Counted from the first letter of the stretch, positions 17,405 to 26,875 are shown. The stretch is DNA of 64,000 nucleotides from Kutzneria sp. CA-103260 (GCF_018263855.1 NZ_CP073318.1:5642001-5706000); one strand, 5' to 3'. Program-made: numbers and translations. Notes: generated by a model from the letters alone, not told the origin.

Positions 17405-18871
17405 ATGGCCAGCACGCCGACCACATCAGCCGACATCGGCAACACGCCGTACGAAGAACTGGCAGCCGCCCTGCGCGGCGAACTCATCACTCCGCGCGAC
17501 GGCCGGTACGACGAGGCACGCGCCGTCTACAACGGCATGATCGACAAGCGACCCGCGGCCGTCGCCCGCTGTCGAGACACCGTCGACGTCCTCGCCTGCG
17601 TGCGTTTCGGCCGTGCCCACGACCTCGAGATCGCGGTGCGAGGTGGCGGCCACAACGCCGCCGGCCTCGGGGTCGGGGACGACGCCCTGGTCATCGACCT
17701 TTCCCTGCTGCGCAGCACCACGGTCGATCCCGAGAAGCACACCGTCCGCGTCGACGCGGGCTGCACCTGGGGCGACGTCGACCACGCGACCGTCGGGTTC
17801 GGCATGGCGACTCCCTCCGGCTTCCTCTCGTCCACCGGTGTGGGCGGCCTGACGCTCGGGGGTGGCATCGGCCACCTCTCCCGGCGCTTCGGACTCACGA
17901 TCGACAATCTGCTCGCCGCGGATGTGGTGCTCGCCGACGAGACGTTCGTGACGGCCAGCGAAAGCTCCCACAGCGACCTGTTCTGGGCCCTGCGAGGCGG
18001 TGGCGGAAACTTCGGCGTCGTCACGTCTTTCACCTTCCGCTGCCACCACATCGGGGAGCGCGGCATGATCATCGGCGGTCCGGTGCTCTACGACCTCGCC
18101 GACACGGCCGAGGTGCTGCGCTGGTACCGAGAGCTGCTGTCATCGCTGCCGGAGGAGCTCAGCGGCTTCTTCGCGCTGCTCACCGTCCCGCCGGCCGCGC
18201 CGTTCCCCGAGAAGCTCTGGGGCCGCAAGTCGTGTGCGGTCGTCTGGTGCTACACCGGATCGCACGCCCGCGCCAACCAGATGTTCGAGCCGATCACGAC
18301 CTACGGCTCGCCGTTGTTCGTCGGCCTGCACGCCATGCCGTTCACCATGCTGCAGAGCGCGTTCGACGGCCTCTACCCGGCCGGGCTGCAGTGGTACTGG
18401 CGGGCGGACTTCTTCAACGAGATCTCCGACGCCGCGATCGACGTGCACTGCAAGTGGGGTGCGCGACTGCCGACCGGCCACTCCACCATGCACCTCTACC
18501 CCATCGACGGCGCCGCCAGCCGCGTGCCGGAGGACGCGACCGCCTTCGCCTACCGGGACGGCGGCTGGGCGGGGGTGATCGTGGGCGTCGACCCGGATCC
18601 GGCCAAGGCCGACGTCATCTCCCAATGGGCCCGGGACTACTGGCAGGAACTGCACCCCACCTCGGCCGGCGGCGCCTACGTCAATTTCCTGATGGACGAG
18701 GGCCAGGCCCGAGTAGCGGCGTCCTACCGCGGCAACTACAACCGGCTCGCTCGGATCAAGCGCCGCTACGACCCGGACAACCTGTTCCACATCAACCAGA
18801 ACATCCAGCCGTCCGGACAGGCCAAACACGGTAAGCCGGATGCCGGCGACGACGCCGGCGTGCCCGAGTGA
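17405..18871 (+). CDS. FAD-linked oxidoreductase with BBE domain (covalent-FAD type)
   Basis: 488-aa flavoprotein of the vanillyl-alcohol/berberine-bridge class. The PCMH FAD domain has VRGGGHNAAGLG (about residues 79-90), whose His is the family's covalent FAD attachment site. TGVGGLTLGGGIGHLSR is the second conserved block, and its lack of a Cys suggests a single covalent link. The C-terminal BBE motif is YDPDNLFHINQNI. Such enzymes oxidise alcohols, sugars or natural-product intermediates; the substrate cannot be inferred. No signal peptide is visible. ATG 17405 has GAAGGGG seven bases upstream. Confidence 0.92.
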   Translation: MASTPTTSADIGNTPYEELAAALRGELITPRDGRYDEARAVYNGMIDKRPAAVARCRDTVDVLACVRFGRAHDLEIAVRGGGHNAAGLGVGDDALVIDLSLLRSTTVDPEKHTVRVDAGCTWGDVDHATVGFGMATPSGFLSSTGVGGLTLGGGIGHLSRRFGLTIDNLLAADVVLADETFVTASESSHSDLFWALRGGGGNFGVVTSFTFRCHHIGERGMIIGGPVLYDLADTAEVLRWYRELLSSLPEELSGFFALLTVPPAAPFPEKLWGRKSCAVVWCYTGSHARANQMFEPITTYGSPLFVGLHAMPFTMLQSAFDGLYPAGLQWYWRADFFNEISDAAIDVHCKWGARLPTGHSTMHLYPIDGAASRVPEDATAFAYRDGGWAGVIVGVDPDPAKADVISQWARDYWQELHPTSAGGAYVNFLMDEGQARVAASYRGNYNRLARIKRRYDPDNLFHINQNIQPSGQAKHGKPDAGDDAGVPE

Positions 18872-19116
18872 TCTTGCGGGACACGTGCGGGTTTGCGCCG
18901 GGAATCGTTCGGACCATCGGATGACCCGTTCCGCCCAGGGGTGCGGCGTGAACCTCTGCCCAGAGTCGCACCGACCACGCGGGCGTTTACGCAAATAGGC
19001 CATCGGCGCTCGCGTCCCGGCGACCCTCATTGCCCGGCCATGGCCCTCTTCCTAGGCTCGCGTTCACGCAGGCGTGGACATTTTCCGCGCCGGTCTATTT
19101 GGGGGCGAGGGAGAGC

Positions 19117-21576
19117 ATGAATCGAAGACGTGGCAGAACAGCGCGATACGCACGCTCGATGTTGGCGATCGGCATCGCGTTCGTGACGGTGGCGGCCAGT
19201 GTGTCGGTTCCCGTCGCCGCCGCACCCGCGGCGCCGTCCGTGCTGACCAAAAGCGCTCAAGACGTGACCAGTCCTGGTGCGAATCCGGTGAACCACGCGG
19301 ACACCCTCAACTGGGTGCTCAGCTACGCCAACAACGGCCCGGCCGGACCGTCCGCGGCAACCATCACCGATCCGATCACCGGTGCTGGTACCGCGCAGAC
19401 CTACGTGCCGGGCTCGCTCCAGGTGCCACCTGGCTGGACGCCGTCCTGGTCGACCGACGGCACGAATTATCAGACCACTGACCCGGGCGCCGCCACGGTG
19501 TCGGTGCGAGCGACCAATCCCGGCGCCCGGTCGGGCGGCACCAACCTGGCGAACATCCTGCTCGCGCCCGTGAAGCCGACCGCGAACCCGACCGGCGGCG
19601 ACGGTTACACGCCGATCGTCTTCCGCCAGCCCAACGGCACGGTCGAGGCGTGGAACATGTACCACCACCTGGTTGCCTCGGCACCCAAACTGGTCTGCAC
19701 GGACCTGACGGCCGGCGCGCCGTGCGCCGGCGGCCCGTGGCCACGGCCGGTCAACACCGCACCCGGACCGTTCGGTTCCGGTTCCACCGGCGACATCGCC
19801 AGCACCCTGACCCCGCAGTACGTCCAGGATCCCGGCCGGCCCGGCGTGGTGTACTACGCCGCGGTCACCGCCTCCTCGGTGGGGGTCGGGTGCCTCGACC
19901 TCGGCGCGCGGGCCAACTGCGGGTACTTCCCGTTGACCACCACGGGTTCCGGCGGCGCGAACGGGCTCGCCGGCCTGGTCACCACCGCCGGCAACCTCTA
20001 CGGCGTCGGCAGCAACGGCCAGGTGCTGTGCCTGACCATCGCCTCCCAGTCGCCGTGTCCTGGCCAGCCGTACGCCGCGATCGTGCCGGCCAACAACAAC
20101 TCCCCCGGCGCCAACTACCAGGGGTCCATGGCCATCGCCGCCGGCAAGGTGTTCGCCTCGTCCTCGCCGGCGGGCGGGGCGCCGGTGCTGGGCTGCTTCG
20201 ATCCGGTCACCGCGACCGCCTGCGCCGGCTGGACCACCCCGCAGGCCATCGCGCCGCCCGGCAACTCCACGTACAACGCCTACACCGCATACGACACCTC
20301 GGGCAATGCCGTCGGCGCCTGCGCGACGACGACCGGCAATCCCACGTCGATATCGACCTGCTTCACCGTCGGCGGCGCCCCACTGGCCGCGCCGACCGTG
20401 TTCAATTCCCTGTCCAACCAACTGGTCTTCAACCCGGAGACCGCCACCGGCCCGGACGGCCACCTGCGCAGCTACACCGGAACCTGGGGCGGGTCGAGCG
20501 CGGGCGACACCGTCTGCTACGACTGGACCACGGCCGCCGCGTGCGCGGGTTTCCCCTTGCCGGCAACGCATCCCAGCGCCAACGGCGGGGTCACCCGGGA
20601 CTACGGCTACGCGTACGACCAGGTCACCCGCTGCCTGTTCGGCCTCGGTGACGCCGGCATCCTGTTCTCCGAGGACCCCACCACGTCGAGTTCGCCGTGT
20701 ATCCACAGTGGAGCGGACGTCACGCTGACGCCGTCGGCGTTCTACTGCGACGGCGGCACCGGGCACATCCACAGCTACACCGACGCCCGCCTGGAGAACA
20801 TGAACCTGGCCAACGTCGACCTGACCGCGTCGACCGCGGATGTCAGCGACACCAACGGTTCCGTGATCGCCCATCCCACGTTCGCCCCGGACGGCAGCCT
20901 GGACCTGTCGGGGATCTCACCGGCCGCACATCCCAGCATCACCGTGTCCGCGCACCTCGTGCTGAACAACAGCAACGACTTCACCGGCGGCAACCAGCCG
21001 CACCTGGTGGTGGCGTTCAACGGCGACGCGCCGCAGGTCTGTTTCAGGACAACGGTCTCGGCGACCTGCACCGTGACAGCGGCGTCCGACACCGCGGCCG
21101 GCAGTGACGCCACCGGCGCGTTCACCTCCAACACCGTGAGCCTGCCCGTCGCACCGGGGCCGGCCTGCCAGCCGACAGTGACGATCAACAAGGAGATCTG
21201 CGCATCGATCCACGACGACGACTGCCAACCCGGTGGCCCGGGACCATGGACGAAACACGCGACCCCGGGCTTGCTCGGCCTGCTGTTGGCCAACCCGCAC
21301 TGGCGGATCACGGTGACCGACGCCGGTCCGACCGGCATCACCGGTGTGACTGTCATCGACAGTGCCGCACCGTCGTGCCGGTCCGCCGCGGGCACGTTCG
21401 ATCTGGCGGCCGGACAGAGCAAGCAGGTCTTCTGTTCGACGTCGCTGCTCCTGACGTTGCTGCCGTTCACGAACACGGCGTCGGCCACGTACCTCCCCAC
21501 GAACTCACCAGCCGGCACCCCTCCGTCCAGGACCAGCGACTCCTCGGCGGTGGCCTGTTCCCTTCTCGGGTGCTGA
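19117..21576 (+). CDS. Large secreted Cys-repeat protein with DUF11-like domains
   Basis: 819 aa. The Sec signal peptide is about residues 1-38 (Arg-rich start, hydrophobic core, AAA cleavage region). Next is a DUF11-like domain (VNHADTLNWVLSYANNGPAG). Then come at least six units in which two Cys flank a short loop, such as CTDLTAGAPCAGGPWP, CLDLGARANCGYFP, CFDPVTATACAGW and CYDWTTAAACAGFPLP. The regular spacing, about 50 residues, suggests a disulfide-closed beta-propeller. The end has another DUF11-like segment (WRITVTDAGPTGITGVTVID). There is no sortase motif or C-terminal anchor. GGGAG precedes the start. The function, perhaps surface or matrix, is unknown. Confidence 0.8.
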   Translation: MNRRRGRTARYARSMLAIGIAFVTVAASVSVPVAAAPAAPSVLTKSAQDVTSPGANPVNHADTLNWVLSYANNGPAGPSAATITDPITGAGTAQTYVPGSLQVPPGWTPSWSTDGTNYQTTDPGAATVSVRATNPGARSGGTNLANILLAPVKPTANPTGGDGYTPIVFRQPNGTVEAWNMYHHLVASAPKLVCTDLTAGAPCAGGPWPRPVNTAPGPFGSGSTGDIASTLTPQYVQDPGRPGVVYYAAVTASSVGVGCLDLGARANCGYFPLTTTGSGGANGLAGLVTTAGNLYGVGSNGQVLCLTIASQSPCPGQPYAAIVPANNNSPGANYQGSMAIAAGKVFASSSPAGGAPVLGCFDPVTATACAGWTTPQAIAPPGNSTYNAYTAYDTSGNAVGACATTTGNPTSISTCFTVGGAPLAAPTVFNSLSNQLVFNPETATGPDGHLRSYTGTWGGSSAGDTVCYDWTTAAACAGFPLPATHPSANGGVTRDYGYAYDQVTRCLFGLGDAGILFSEDPTTSSSPCIHSGADVTLTPSAFYCDGGTGHIHSYTDARLENMNLANVDLTASTADVSDTNGSVIAHPTFAPDGSLDLSGISPAAHPSITVSAHLVLNNSNDFTGGNQPHLVVAFNGDAPQVCFRTTVSATCTVTAASDTAAGSDATGAFTSNTVSLPVAPGPACQPTVTINKEICASIHDDDCQPGGPGPWTKHATPGLLGLLLANPHWRITVTDAGPTGITGVTVIDSAAPSCRSAAGTFDLAAGQSKQVFCSTSLLLTLLPFTNTASATYLPTNSPAGTPPSRTSDSSAVACSLLGC

Positions 21577-21924
21577 ACACCTGACCGACGCGAAACCGCG
21601 GTGCCGCCGGCGGAGCCATCGGCGGCACCGCGGCACTGGTGTGATCAACGAGAACGAGCGCCGAACCCGCTCACGGTGAGCCGCTGCCGCATCTCGGCGG
21701 CGACCGCGCCGCCGACCTCTCGGGCCGTCGCACCGATTCCTCGATCAGCTTCGCGGCGCGGCCGATGCGCCACTCCGAGACGTCGCGGCACAGGCGAACC
21801 CGCTCGGTCGTCTCGGCGATGTGCCGGGCCCTGGCGGAAACTGCTTCGCCGTCAGGACGGGGACCGGACAAGGTGGCTCCTTTTGTCGGCGTGAGGGTTC
21901 CTTTGCCAGTGGTACTTTCCGTAA
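21577..21924. other. Intergenic region without a confident gene
   Basis: Apart from the terminator there is one open frame on the minus strand (21671-21937, 88 aa) with a helical, charged core (ETTERVRLCRDVSEWRIGRA). It might be a small regulator fragment, but it lacks a ribosome-binding site and overlaps the next gene's start, so I do not call it. Confidence 0.4.
21596..21633 (+). terminator. Strong hairpin terminator after the secreted Cys-repeat gene
   Basis: A perfect 14-bp stem (21596-21609 with 21620-21633) and 10-nt loop, 19 bases after the stop codon at 21576. Confidence 0.75.
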
Positions 21925-22390
21925 ATGGACGCGGCACCGCCGCCAGATGGGCAGCCGATCGACGACGGCCGGGCTCACGAACCGCTCAACACGGAGCTGG
22001 CCAGGCCGGTGGTGACGTTTCGTCGAAGACGAGGCGGACCTCGCGGCGATGGCCGAGAACTACCTGCGCCGTGACGGCTTCCGGGTCGTGACGGCGCTCG
22101 ACGCCCGTTCGGCCGCCGCGGTGCTGCGCGAGCACGACCCCGACCTGATGGTCCTTGATCTCGGGTTGCCCAACGGCAACGGGCTGGACCTGCTGCGCGG
22201 GGTCCGCGCCGGCCGGCACCTGCTGCACCGGAACTCCCTGCTGGTGGCGGTCTCCGGTTTCAGCCAGGACGCCGACCGGGAACTCAGCCGCGCCGCCGGG
22301 TTCGACGCCCACTTCGCCAAGCCGCTCGACCTCGCTGACCTGGACACCCTGCTGGCTCAGGGGGTCACCGGCGGCACGCGTAGCCTGTGA
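21925..22390 (+). pseudogene. Response regulator receiver-domain gene interrupted by a +1 frameshift
   Basis: ATG 21925 opens a frame ending in ELARPVVTF, while VEDEADLAAMAENYLRRDGF continues in the +1 frame from 22022 to the stop at 22390. Joined, they give a complete 154-aa single-domain receiver: acidic ED pair, phospho-acceptor Asp in LMVLDLGLP, Ser in AVSGF and Lys in FAKPLD. The junction is TTTC (22018-22021), where one extra T or C disrupts the frame. The downstream frame alone has only ATG 22049 as a start and would lack strand 1 and the acidic pair. It could be a decayed gene, a base-calling error at the T run, or a +1 slip site. Confidence 0.7.
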
Positions 22391-22417
22391 CGATGGTCCA
22401 TCCGAGGTGGTGACCAG

Positions 22418-23059
22418 ATGACAGAACCAGTCACGGCAAGGCGTCTGGTCCTCGACATGCGTGGCGCACTCCGCCGCGCCCACCAGAGCGTGATCGACGC
22501 GGAGACCCTGGCCAGCCGCCGGGCGATCGTCAACAGCTTCCGCGACCGGCTACGCGCCGATCCCGACACACTGACCGCCGACGACTTCCTCGCCCTCGCC
22601 GACCGCACGGTCCTGCACGTGGCCATCGTCGCCACCGCCAAGAGCCACGCCAGAGCAGACGCCTGCGATCTGCAGACCTACGACCCCAAGAGCGGGATCC
22701 TGCGCCTGGAGCAGCATGTCGGCTTCACGCCGGCCTTCCTCGCGTACTTCGCCACCGTCGACGCCGACACGCCGTCCGCGTGCGCCCGAGCACTCGCCAC
22801 CGGCGACCCGGTGCTGGTCGACGACGTCGCGACCAGCCCCATCTTCGCCGGCCACGAGACCCGCGAGGTGATGCTCGCCGCCGGTTCGCGGGCGGTGCTG
22901 ACCTACCCGCTGCTCGACGAGCACGGCGGCATCCTCGGCGTGCTGTCGATGCACTACCGTAAGACCGGCCCCCGCAACGACCAGGAACCGCTGGTCAGAG
23001 CCGCCGCCATGGCCATGGCCCGGCTCGACGCGGCCACCGGTCCGCCAGATCGCGCGTGA
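22418..23059 (+). CDS. GAF-domain sensor protein
   Basis: 213 aa. An N-terminal helix (1-75) leads into a GAF domain (about 76-205) with ADACDLQTYDPKSGILRLEQ and LTYPLLDEHGGILGVLSMHY, typical GAF core strands. No output domain (ANTAR, HTH, kinase or GGDEF) follows, so it probably acts by protein contact or ligand binding. GAGGTGG eight bases upstream supports the start. It lies 27 bases after the broken receiver gene, so the two were probably one operon and partners. Confidence 0.82.
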   Translation: MTEPVTARRLVLDMRGALRRAHQSVIDAETLASRRAIVNSFRDRLRADPDTLTADDFLALADRTVLHVAIVATAKSHARADACDLQTYDPKSGILRLEQHVGFTPAFLAYFATVDADTPSACARALATGDPVLVDDVATSPIFAGHETREVMLAAGSRAVLTYPLLDEHGGILGVLSMHYRKTGPRNDQEPLVRAAAMAMARLDAATGPPDRA

Positions 23060-23340
23060 GCGTGGCTCAACGTGGGAGCCCTTGTGCCACAGCACGTTCT
23101 CGCCGAGGTGGCTGGATCGCCGGGAAACTCGGCGAGGATTTCACTGGTTCGAATTACGCCGACGACGATTCGACGTGCGGAAACCACTCTGGGTGCCTCC
23201 TTGTCGAATTCGGCCGCGCACTCGTTGGGCTGGTGGCGCGAACGCTGGTCCCCCGATCGCGTGACCGAGGGGATTGAACGTTTGGTGAGCACGGTCGCCG
23301 CGGCGTGCGAACGTGCGGGACATCGGTACCGTCTGCGCCC

Positions 23341-23640
23341 ATGAATGCGCCGACACCCGCCGACCTGCACCGCGGACAGCCGGTCCGGGTGACCGGCAGA
23401 GGTCACCTCAGCCGGTGCGGCACCATCGCGTTCTTCGTCGGTGACGACGCGTCGTCGGCGGCCGAGGTGTGGGTCGACTTCGGCGGTGGCGCGGTGCTGT
23501 CCGTCGAACGCTGCATGATCGAGCCCGTCGCACCGGCCGACGACGTCCGAGTGGCCGATCCGGTGGCGGCGGGGCTTGAGGCGCTGCGCACCTCCTGGCC
23601 GGAACAGCGGCTGTCCCAGCCGGGAACATCGGATGGTTGA
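23341..23640 (+). CDS. Small hypothetical protein
   Basis: 99 aa. A short beta-rich segment (GQPVRVTGRGHLSRCGTIAF, then EVWVDFGGGAVLSVE) suggests an SH3-like or KOW-like barrel, followed by a helical tail. I do not recognise the family. The start lacks a good ribosome-binding site, so a GTG at 23305 is possible. It lies in the signalling island between the GAF gene and the STAS/HATPase gene. Confidence 0.5.
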   Translation: MNAPTPADLHRGQPVRVTGRGHLSRCGTIAFFVGDDASSAAEVWVDFGGGAVLSVERCMIEPVAPADDVRVADPVAAGLEALRTSWPEQRLSQPGTSDG

Positions 23641-23820
23641 CGCACGGGAACGGCACTCGGCGTGCATCGCGTTACGCCCCAGAGAGGATAATTACCCGAT
23701 CGTGTGACCCAGTTCTGGCTGCGATCATGACCGACCGCTTCCCGGCGTACGCTGCGAGGTGCGCCGGTTATCCCGGCAGACAAATCCTGGAAATCACCAG
23801 CGGTCGGGGCTGAGCACAAC

Positions 23821-24585
23821 ATGGCGAGCAGAGACGAGGCTGAACGCGGCCTGGTGACCTGCGAGGTATCCGAGCAGCACGGGGCGACAATCATCCGCCC
23901 CGAAGGCCAGCTGGATATCGGCACCTATGGGCATCTGCGGGACGTTCTGCTCAAGTGCGCGGCCGACCAGCCGCGTGCGCTGATCGTCGATCTCGCCGCG
24001 CTGACGATCACCCAGGAGTTTCTGGTCAGCGTGTTCGTCACGGTGTGGATGCGCACCGAGCAGTGGTCCCCGGTGCCGCTGGTGATCGTTCCCGGACCGA
24101 CGAACTCGGCGCAGTTCCAGCATGGCCCGGCGCGGCGATTCCTGACCATCCGTCCCACCGTGCGCGACGCGGTGGAGCGCCTGGCCGAGCCGCAGCAGCA
24201 CCACCGCACCGTGTTGTGGCTGCCCTCCTCCCCTCTCTGCCTGCATGTGGTGGCGGAGTTCGTCGCCGAAACCTGCGGCAACTGGCAGGTTGACGAGCTC
24301 ATGGAGGATGCCGTCGCGGTGGCGGCTGAACTGGTGGGCAATGCCGTCCGGCACACCGCGTCGCCCGCGAGGCTGCGGCTGGAGCTGTGGCCGGGGAGGC
24401 TGACGGTCGCGGTGACCGACGAGGACCCTCGCCCCGTGCGGTGGCCGCACCGAGACGCGCAACCGGATCCGGCCGACAGCGGGCTGAAGTTGATCGTTCG
24501 CCGTGCGCGCGCATGGGGCTGCTCGCGCGCGTGGTCGGGTGGCAAGGTCGTGTGGGCGGTGCTGAGCCGACCCGCGGTCCGATGA
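23821..24585 (+). CDS. STAS-HATPase fusion (anti-sigma factor and antagonist modules in one protein)
   Basis: 254 aa. Residues 10-110 look like a STAS domain (GATIIRPEGQLDIGTYGHLR, ALIVDLAALTITQEFLV), although the usual phospho-Ser is replaced in DLAALTITQEF. Residues 150-250 are a GHKL/RsbW-type ATPase, with the N box in VAVAAELVGNAVRHT and a G1-like VTDEDPRPV. In the SpoIIAA/SpoIIAB and RsbV/RsbW systems these modules are separate, opposing proteins. Here they are covalently joined, suggesting an internally controlled switch, possibly for a sigma factor encoded elsewhere. No sigma gene is adjacent. Confidence 0.8.
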   Translation: MASRDEAERGLVTCEVSEQHGATIIRPEGQLDIGTYGHLRDVLLKCAADQPRALIVDLAALTITQEFLVSVFVTVWMRTEQWSPVPLVIVPGPTNSAQFQHGPARRFLTIRPTVRDAVERLAEPQQHHRTVLWLPSSPLCLHVVAEFVAETCGNWQVDELMEDAVAVAAELVGNAVRHTASPARLRLELWPGRLTVAVTDEDPRPVRWPHRDAQPDPADSGLKLIVRRARAWGCSRAWSGGKVVWAVLSRPAVR

Positions 24586-24649
24586 CCTGTGCGGGCTGAC
24601 GACGTGGTGATCTACACGAGCGGTGACCCGGGGAGACAGACAGGGCCGC

Positions 24650-25300
24650 TCATCGATCACGGTCGTCTTTGAGTTCTGTCACCAGCACGGCGGCTTGGGT
24701 GCGGCGTTGCATGCCGAGTTTGGCCAGCAGGTGGGAGACGTAGTTCTTGACGGTCTTCTCGGCCAGGAACATGCGTTCGGCGATCTGGCGGTTGGTGAGG
24801 CCTTCGCCGATGAGTTCGAGCACGACGTGTTCCTGGTCGGACAGGACGGCCAGCGGGTTGGCGCGCCGCTGCTCCTGGTTGCGCCGCAGCCGGGCGAGCA
24901 GGGCGGCAGTGGTGTGGGTGTCGAGCAGGGACTGGCCGCCGGCGACGGTGCGGATGGCGTTGACGAGGTCGCTGCCGAGGACTTGTTTGAGCAGGAAGCC
25001 GGCGGCGCCGGCCATGATGGCGTCGAAGAGGGCGTCGTCGTCGGAGAACGACGTGAGCATCAGGCACTGCAACTGCGGCATGGCCGAGCGCAGCTCCCGA
25101 CACAACTCGACGCCGTTGCCGTCGGGCAACCGCACGTCCAGCACCGCCACATCAGGCTGAGCGGCGGGGGCGCGGGCCAGGGCTTCAGTAACCGTGGATG
25201 CCTCGCCAACGACCGTGAGATCCGGCTCGCCCCCCAGCAGGTCGGTGATCCCGCGCCGGACGATCTCGTGGTCGTCCACGAGGAACACGCCAATCGTCAC
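24650..25300 (-). CDS. NarL/DevR-family response regulator
   Basis: 216 aa. The receiver domain has FLVDDHEIVRRG, the phospho-acceptor Asp in VAVLDVRLPDGNG, a Ser/Thr in MLTSFSDD and Lys in FLLKQVLG. The C-terminal LuxR helix-turn-helix has IGEGLTNRQIAERMFLAEKT. It resembles DevR/DosR dormancy regulators and is normally paired with a GAF-containing sensor kinase, but no kinase is adjacent. GTG 25300 has GGAGG at an ideal 8-base spacing; ATG 25306 would place that site only two bases away and ATG 25330 lies before it. Confidence 0.88.
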   Translation of the reverse strand: MTIGVFLVDDHEIVRRGITDLLGGEPDLTVVGEASTVTEALARAPAAQPDVAVLDVRLPDGNGVELCRELRSAMPQLQCLMLTSFSDDDALFDAIMAGAAGFLLKQVLGSDLVNAIRTVAGGQSLLDTHTTAALLARLRRNQEQRRANPLAVLSDQEHVVLELIGEGLTNRQIAERMFLAEKTVKNYVSHLLAKLGMQRRTQAAVLVTELKDDRDR

Positions 25301-25348
25301 TGTCATCGCCTCCGAAACCGAGCATGTCACGCCATACCCGCAATGCGG

Positions 25349-26875
25349 TCAGCTCTTGCCGTCACGCTGGGCGCGCACGGCCGTCCTGGCCTGTGCTATC
25401 AGGGTGAGCGCCTCGGTCGGGTCGCTCACCTGAGATGCTCGCTGGCGGATGCGTTGGTGATGTTCGACCGGCGCGACGGTCAGATGCCGACGCGTGGCGA
25501 CCGCGAAAGCTCCCCAGAAAGCGGCCGGGTGCTCCGCGTCCGTGACGACGGGGGGCGTCATCGCTTGAACGGCGTCGCGCGGCTCGCTGATCCCGGAATC
25601 CGCCGGCTCGGGCAGCGTGGGCGGAGTGTCACGACGAGGCTCGGGCAGTGCGAGCAGGTGCAGCAGATCGTTGGCCGCCGAGTCGCGATGGGTCAGGGGC
25701 GGCAGCCCGAACAATCGCGCCACCGTGGCCGGCACCGAACTGTGGTCGTAGACGGTGTGGTCGATCGTGCCGCGTGGGATCAGCGGGGAGATGACAACCG
25801 CGGGCACCCGCACGCCCAGTCGGTCGAAGGTGAAACCATGGTGGTTGTTGCGCGGGAACAAGACTCGGTCGCCGGGTGGGACCGCCGGCGGGGGTGCCAC
25901 GTGGTCGTAGAAGCCGCCGTGCTCGTCGTAGGTGATGACCAACAAGGAGTGCTCCCAGTGCGGGGAGTTCCTGATGGCCTCGTAGACCGTCTTCACCAGG
26001 CGCTCACCACTGGTGACATCGGCGAGCGGGTGCTGGGAGTTTCCGCCACGGAAATCCCCCGCTCCGAGCAGGACGTCACCGTAGTCCGGCTCGATGAACA
26101 CATAGCGGGGCCGGTATCCGGGGTCGCGTAGGCGCTCGCTGAAGGTCGCGGCGCTGGACAGGTGGCCGGCGAGCAGGTTGAGGCCCATTCCTCGGAGGGC
26201 CAGGACCTGAGGGAATTCGTCGCCAGCGACAACTTCCCAGGCGATGTGGTTGTCGCTCAGTCGGTCGAAGATCGTGCCGTTGTCGAAGTGGTACCCGTCG
26301 AGCAGGTAGCTGGAGACCGTGTCCCAGTCGCTCGGGCTGTCGTCCAGGCCGCCGGAGGACGCCGCGTGCACGAACAACCGGTTGGGCCAGGTGGGTCCCG
26401 GCAGCGCGGAGAACCAGCGATCACATATCGCGAATTCCCGCGCGAGCGCGTTGAGCACGGGAAGCTGCGCGGGCGCGAAACAGCGCATGATCTTCTCCGG
26501 ATGCGCTGTTCCCGTTCCGCGGTAGCCGGACAGGAAACCGGAGTTGTCGATCGGCGGGTACCCGGCCTGCGGCCGGTAGACGGCGTCAGGTCCGCACAGC
26601 TGTTCCACGACGCCGGCGAACTCATGGCAGGGATCCTTGTCCGCCACGGGGATCACGTAGTCGGCCGGCGTGCCCGCCACCACGGCACGCCCGGTTGTGG
26701 GATCGGTGTTGAAGCAGAGGCGGCCGACCAGCCCGTCGACTGTCGTCCGCGACCCGGTGACCGCGTCGATGCCAGCGATGCCGGAGAACCCCAGCATGTG
26801 ATCGAACGAGCGGTTCTCCAGCATGAGCACGAAAATCCTCAGTGGAGCTGGCGCGAAACGGGGCTGTGAGGTCAC
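25349..26875 (-). CDS. Phosphoesterase family protein (phospholipase C/acid phosphatase AcpA-like)
   Basis: 508 aa. The family metal-binding start IFVLMLENRSFDHMLGFSG (near residue 15), LPGPTWPNRLFVHAASSGG, the DEHGGFYDHVAPP motif and YDHSSVPATVARLFG match bacterial phospholipase C/AcpA enzymes, which cleave phosphodiesters or phosphomonoesters of lipids. Family members are often secreted by Tat, but no twin-arginine signal follows the chosen GTG start. The open frame continues to 27016 with an Arg-rich stretch (RPRPRRSAHRS) that lacks a hydrophobic core. Localisation is therefore unclear. It is probably an independent transcription unit. Confidence 0.85.
   Translation of the reverse strand: MTSQPRFAPAPLRIFVLMLENRSFDHMLGFSGIAGIDAVTGSRTTVDGLVGRLCFNTDPTTGRAVVAGTPADYVIPVADKDPCHEFAGVVEQLCGPDAVYRPQAGYPPIDNSGFLSGYRGTGTAHPEKIMRCFAPAQLPVLNALAREFAICDRWFSALPGPTWPNRLFVHAASSGGLDDSPSDWDTVSSYLLDGYHFDNGTIFDRLSDNHIAWEVVAGDEFPQVLALRGMGLNLLAGHLSSAATFSERLRDPGYRPRYVFIEPDYGDVLLGAGDFRGGNSQHPLADVTSGERLVKTVYEAIRNSPHWEHSLLVITYDEHGGFYDHVAPPPAVPPGDRVLFPRNNHHGFTFDRLGVRVPAVVISPLIPRGTIDHTVYDHSSVPATVARLFGLPPLTHRDSAANDLLHLLALPEPRRDTPPTLPEPADSGISEPRDAVQAMTPPVVTDAEHPAAFWGAFAVATRRHLTVAPVEHHQRIRQRASQVSDPTEALTLIAQARTAVRAQRDGKS

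Noticed and set aside
23060..23340. Small overlapping frames between the GAF gene and the 99-aa gene
   Set aside because: No ribosome-binding sites, biased composition and mutual overlap; nothing to support translation.
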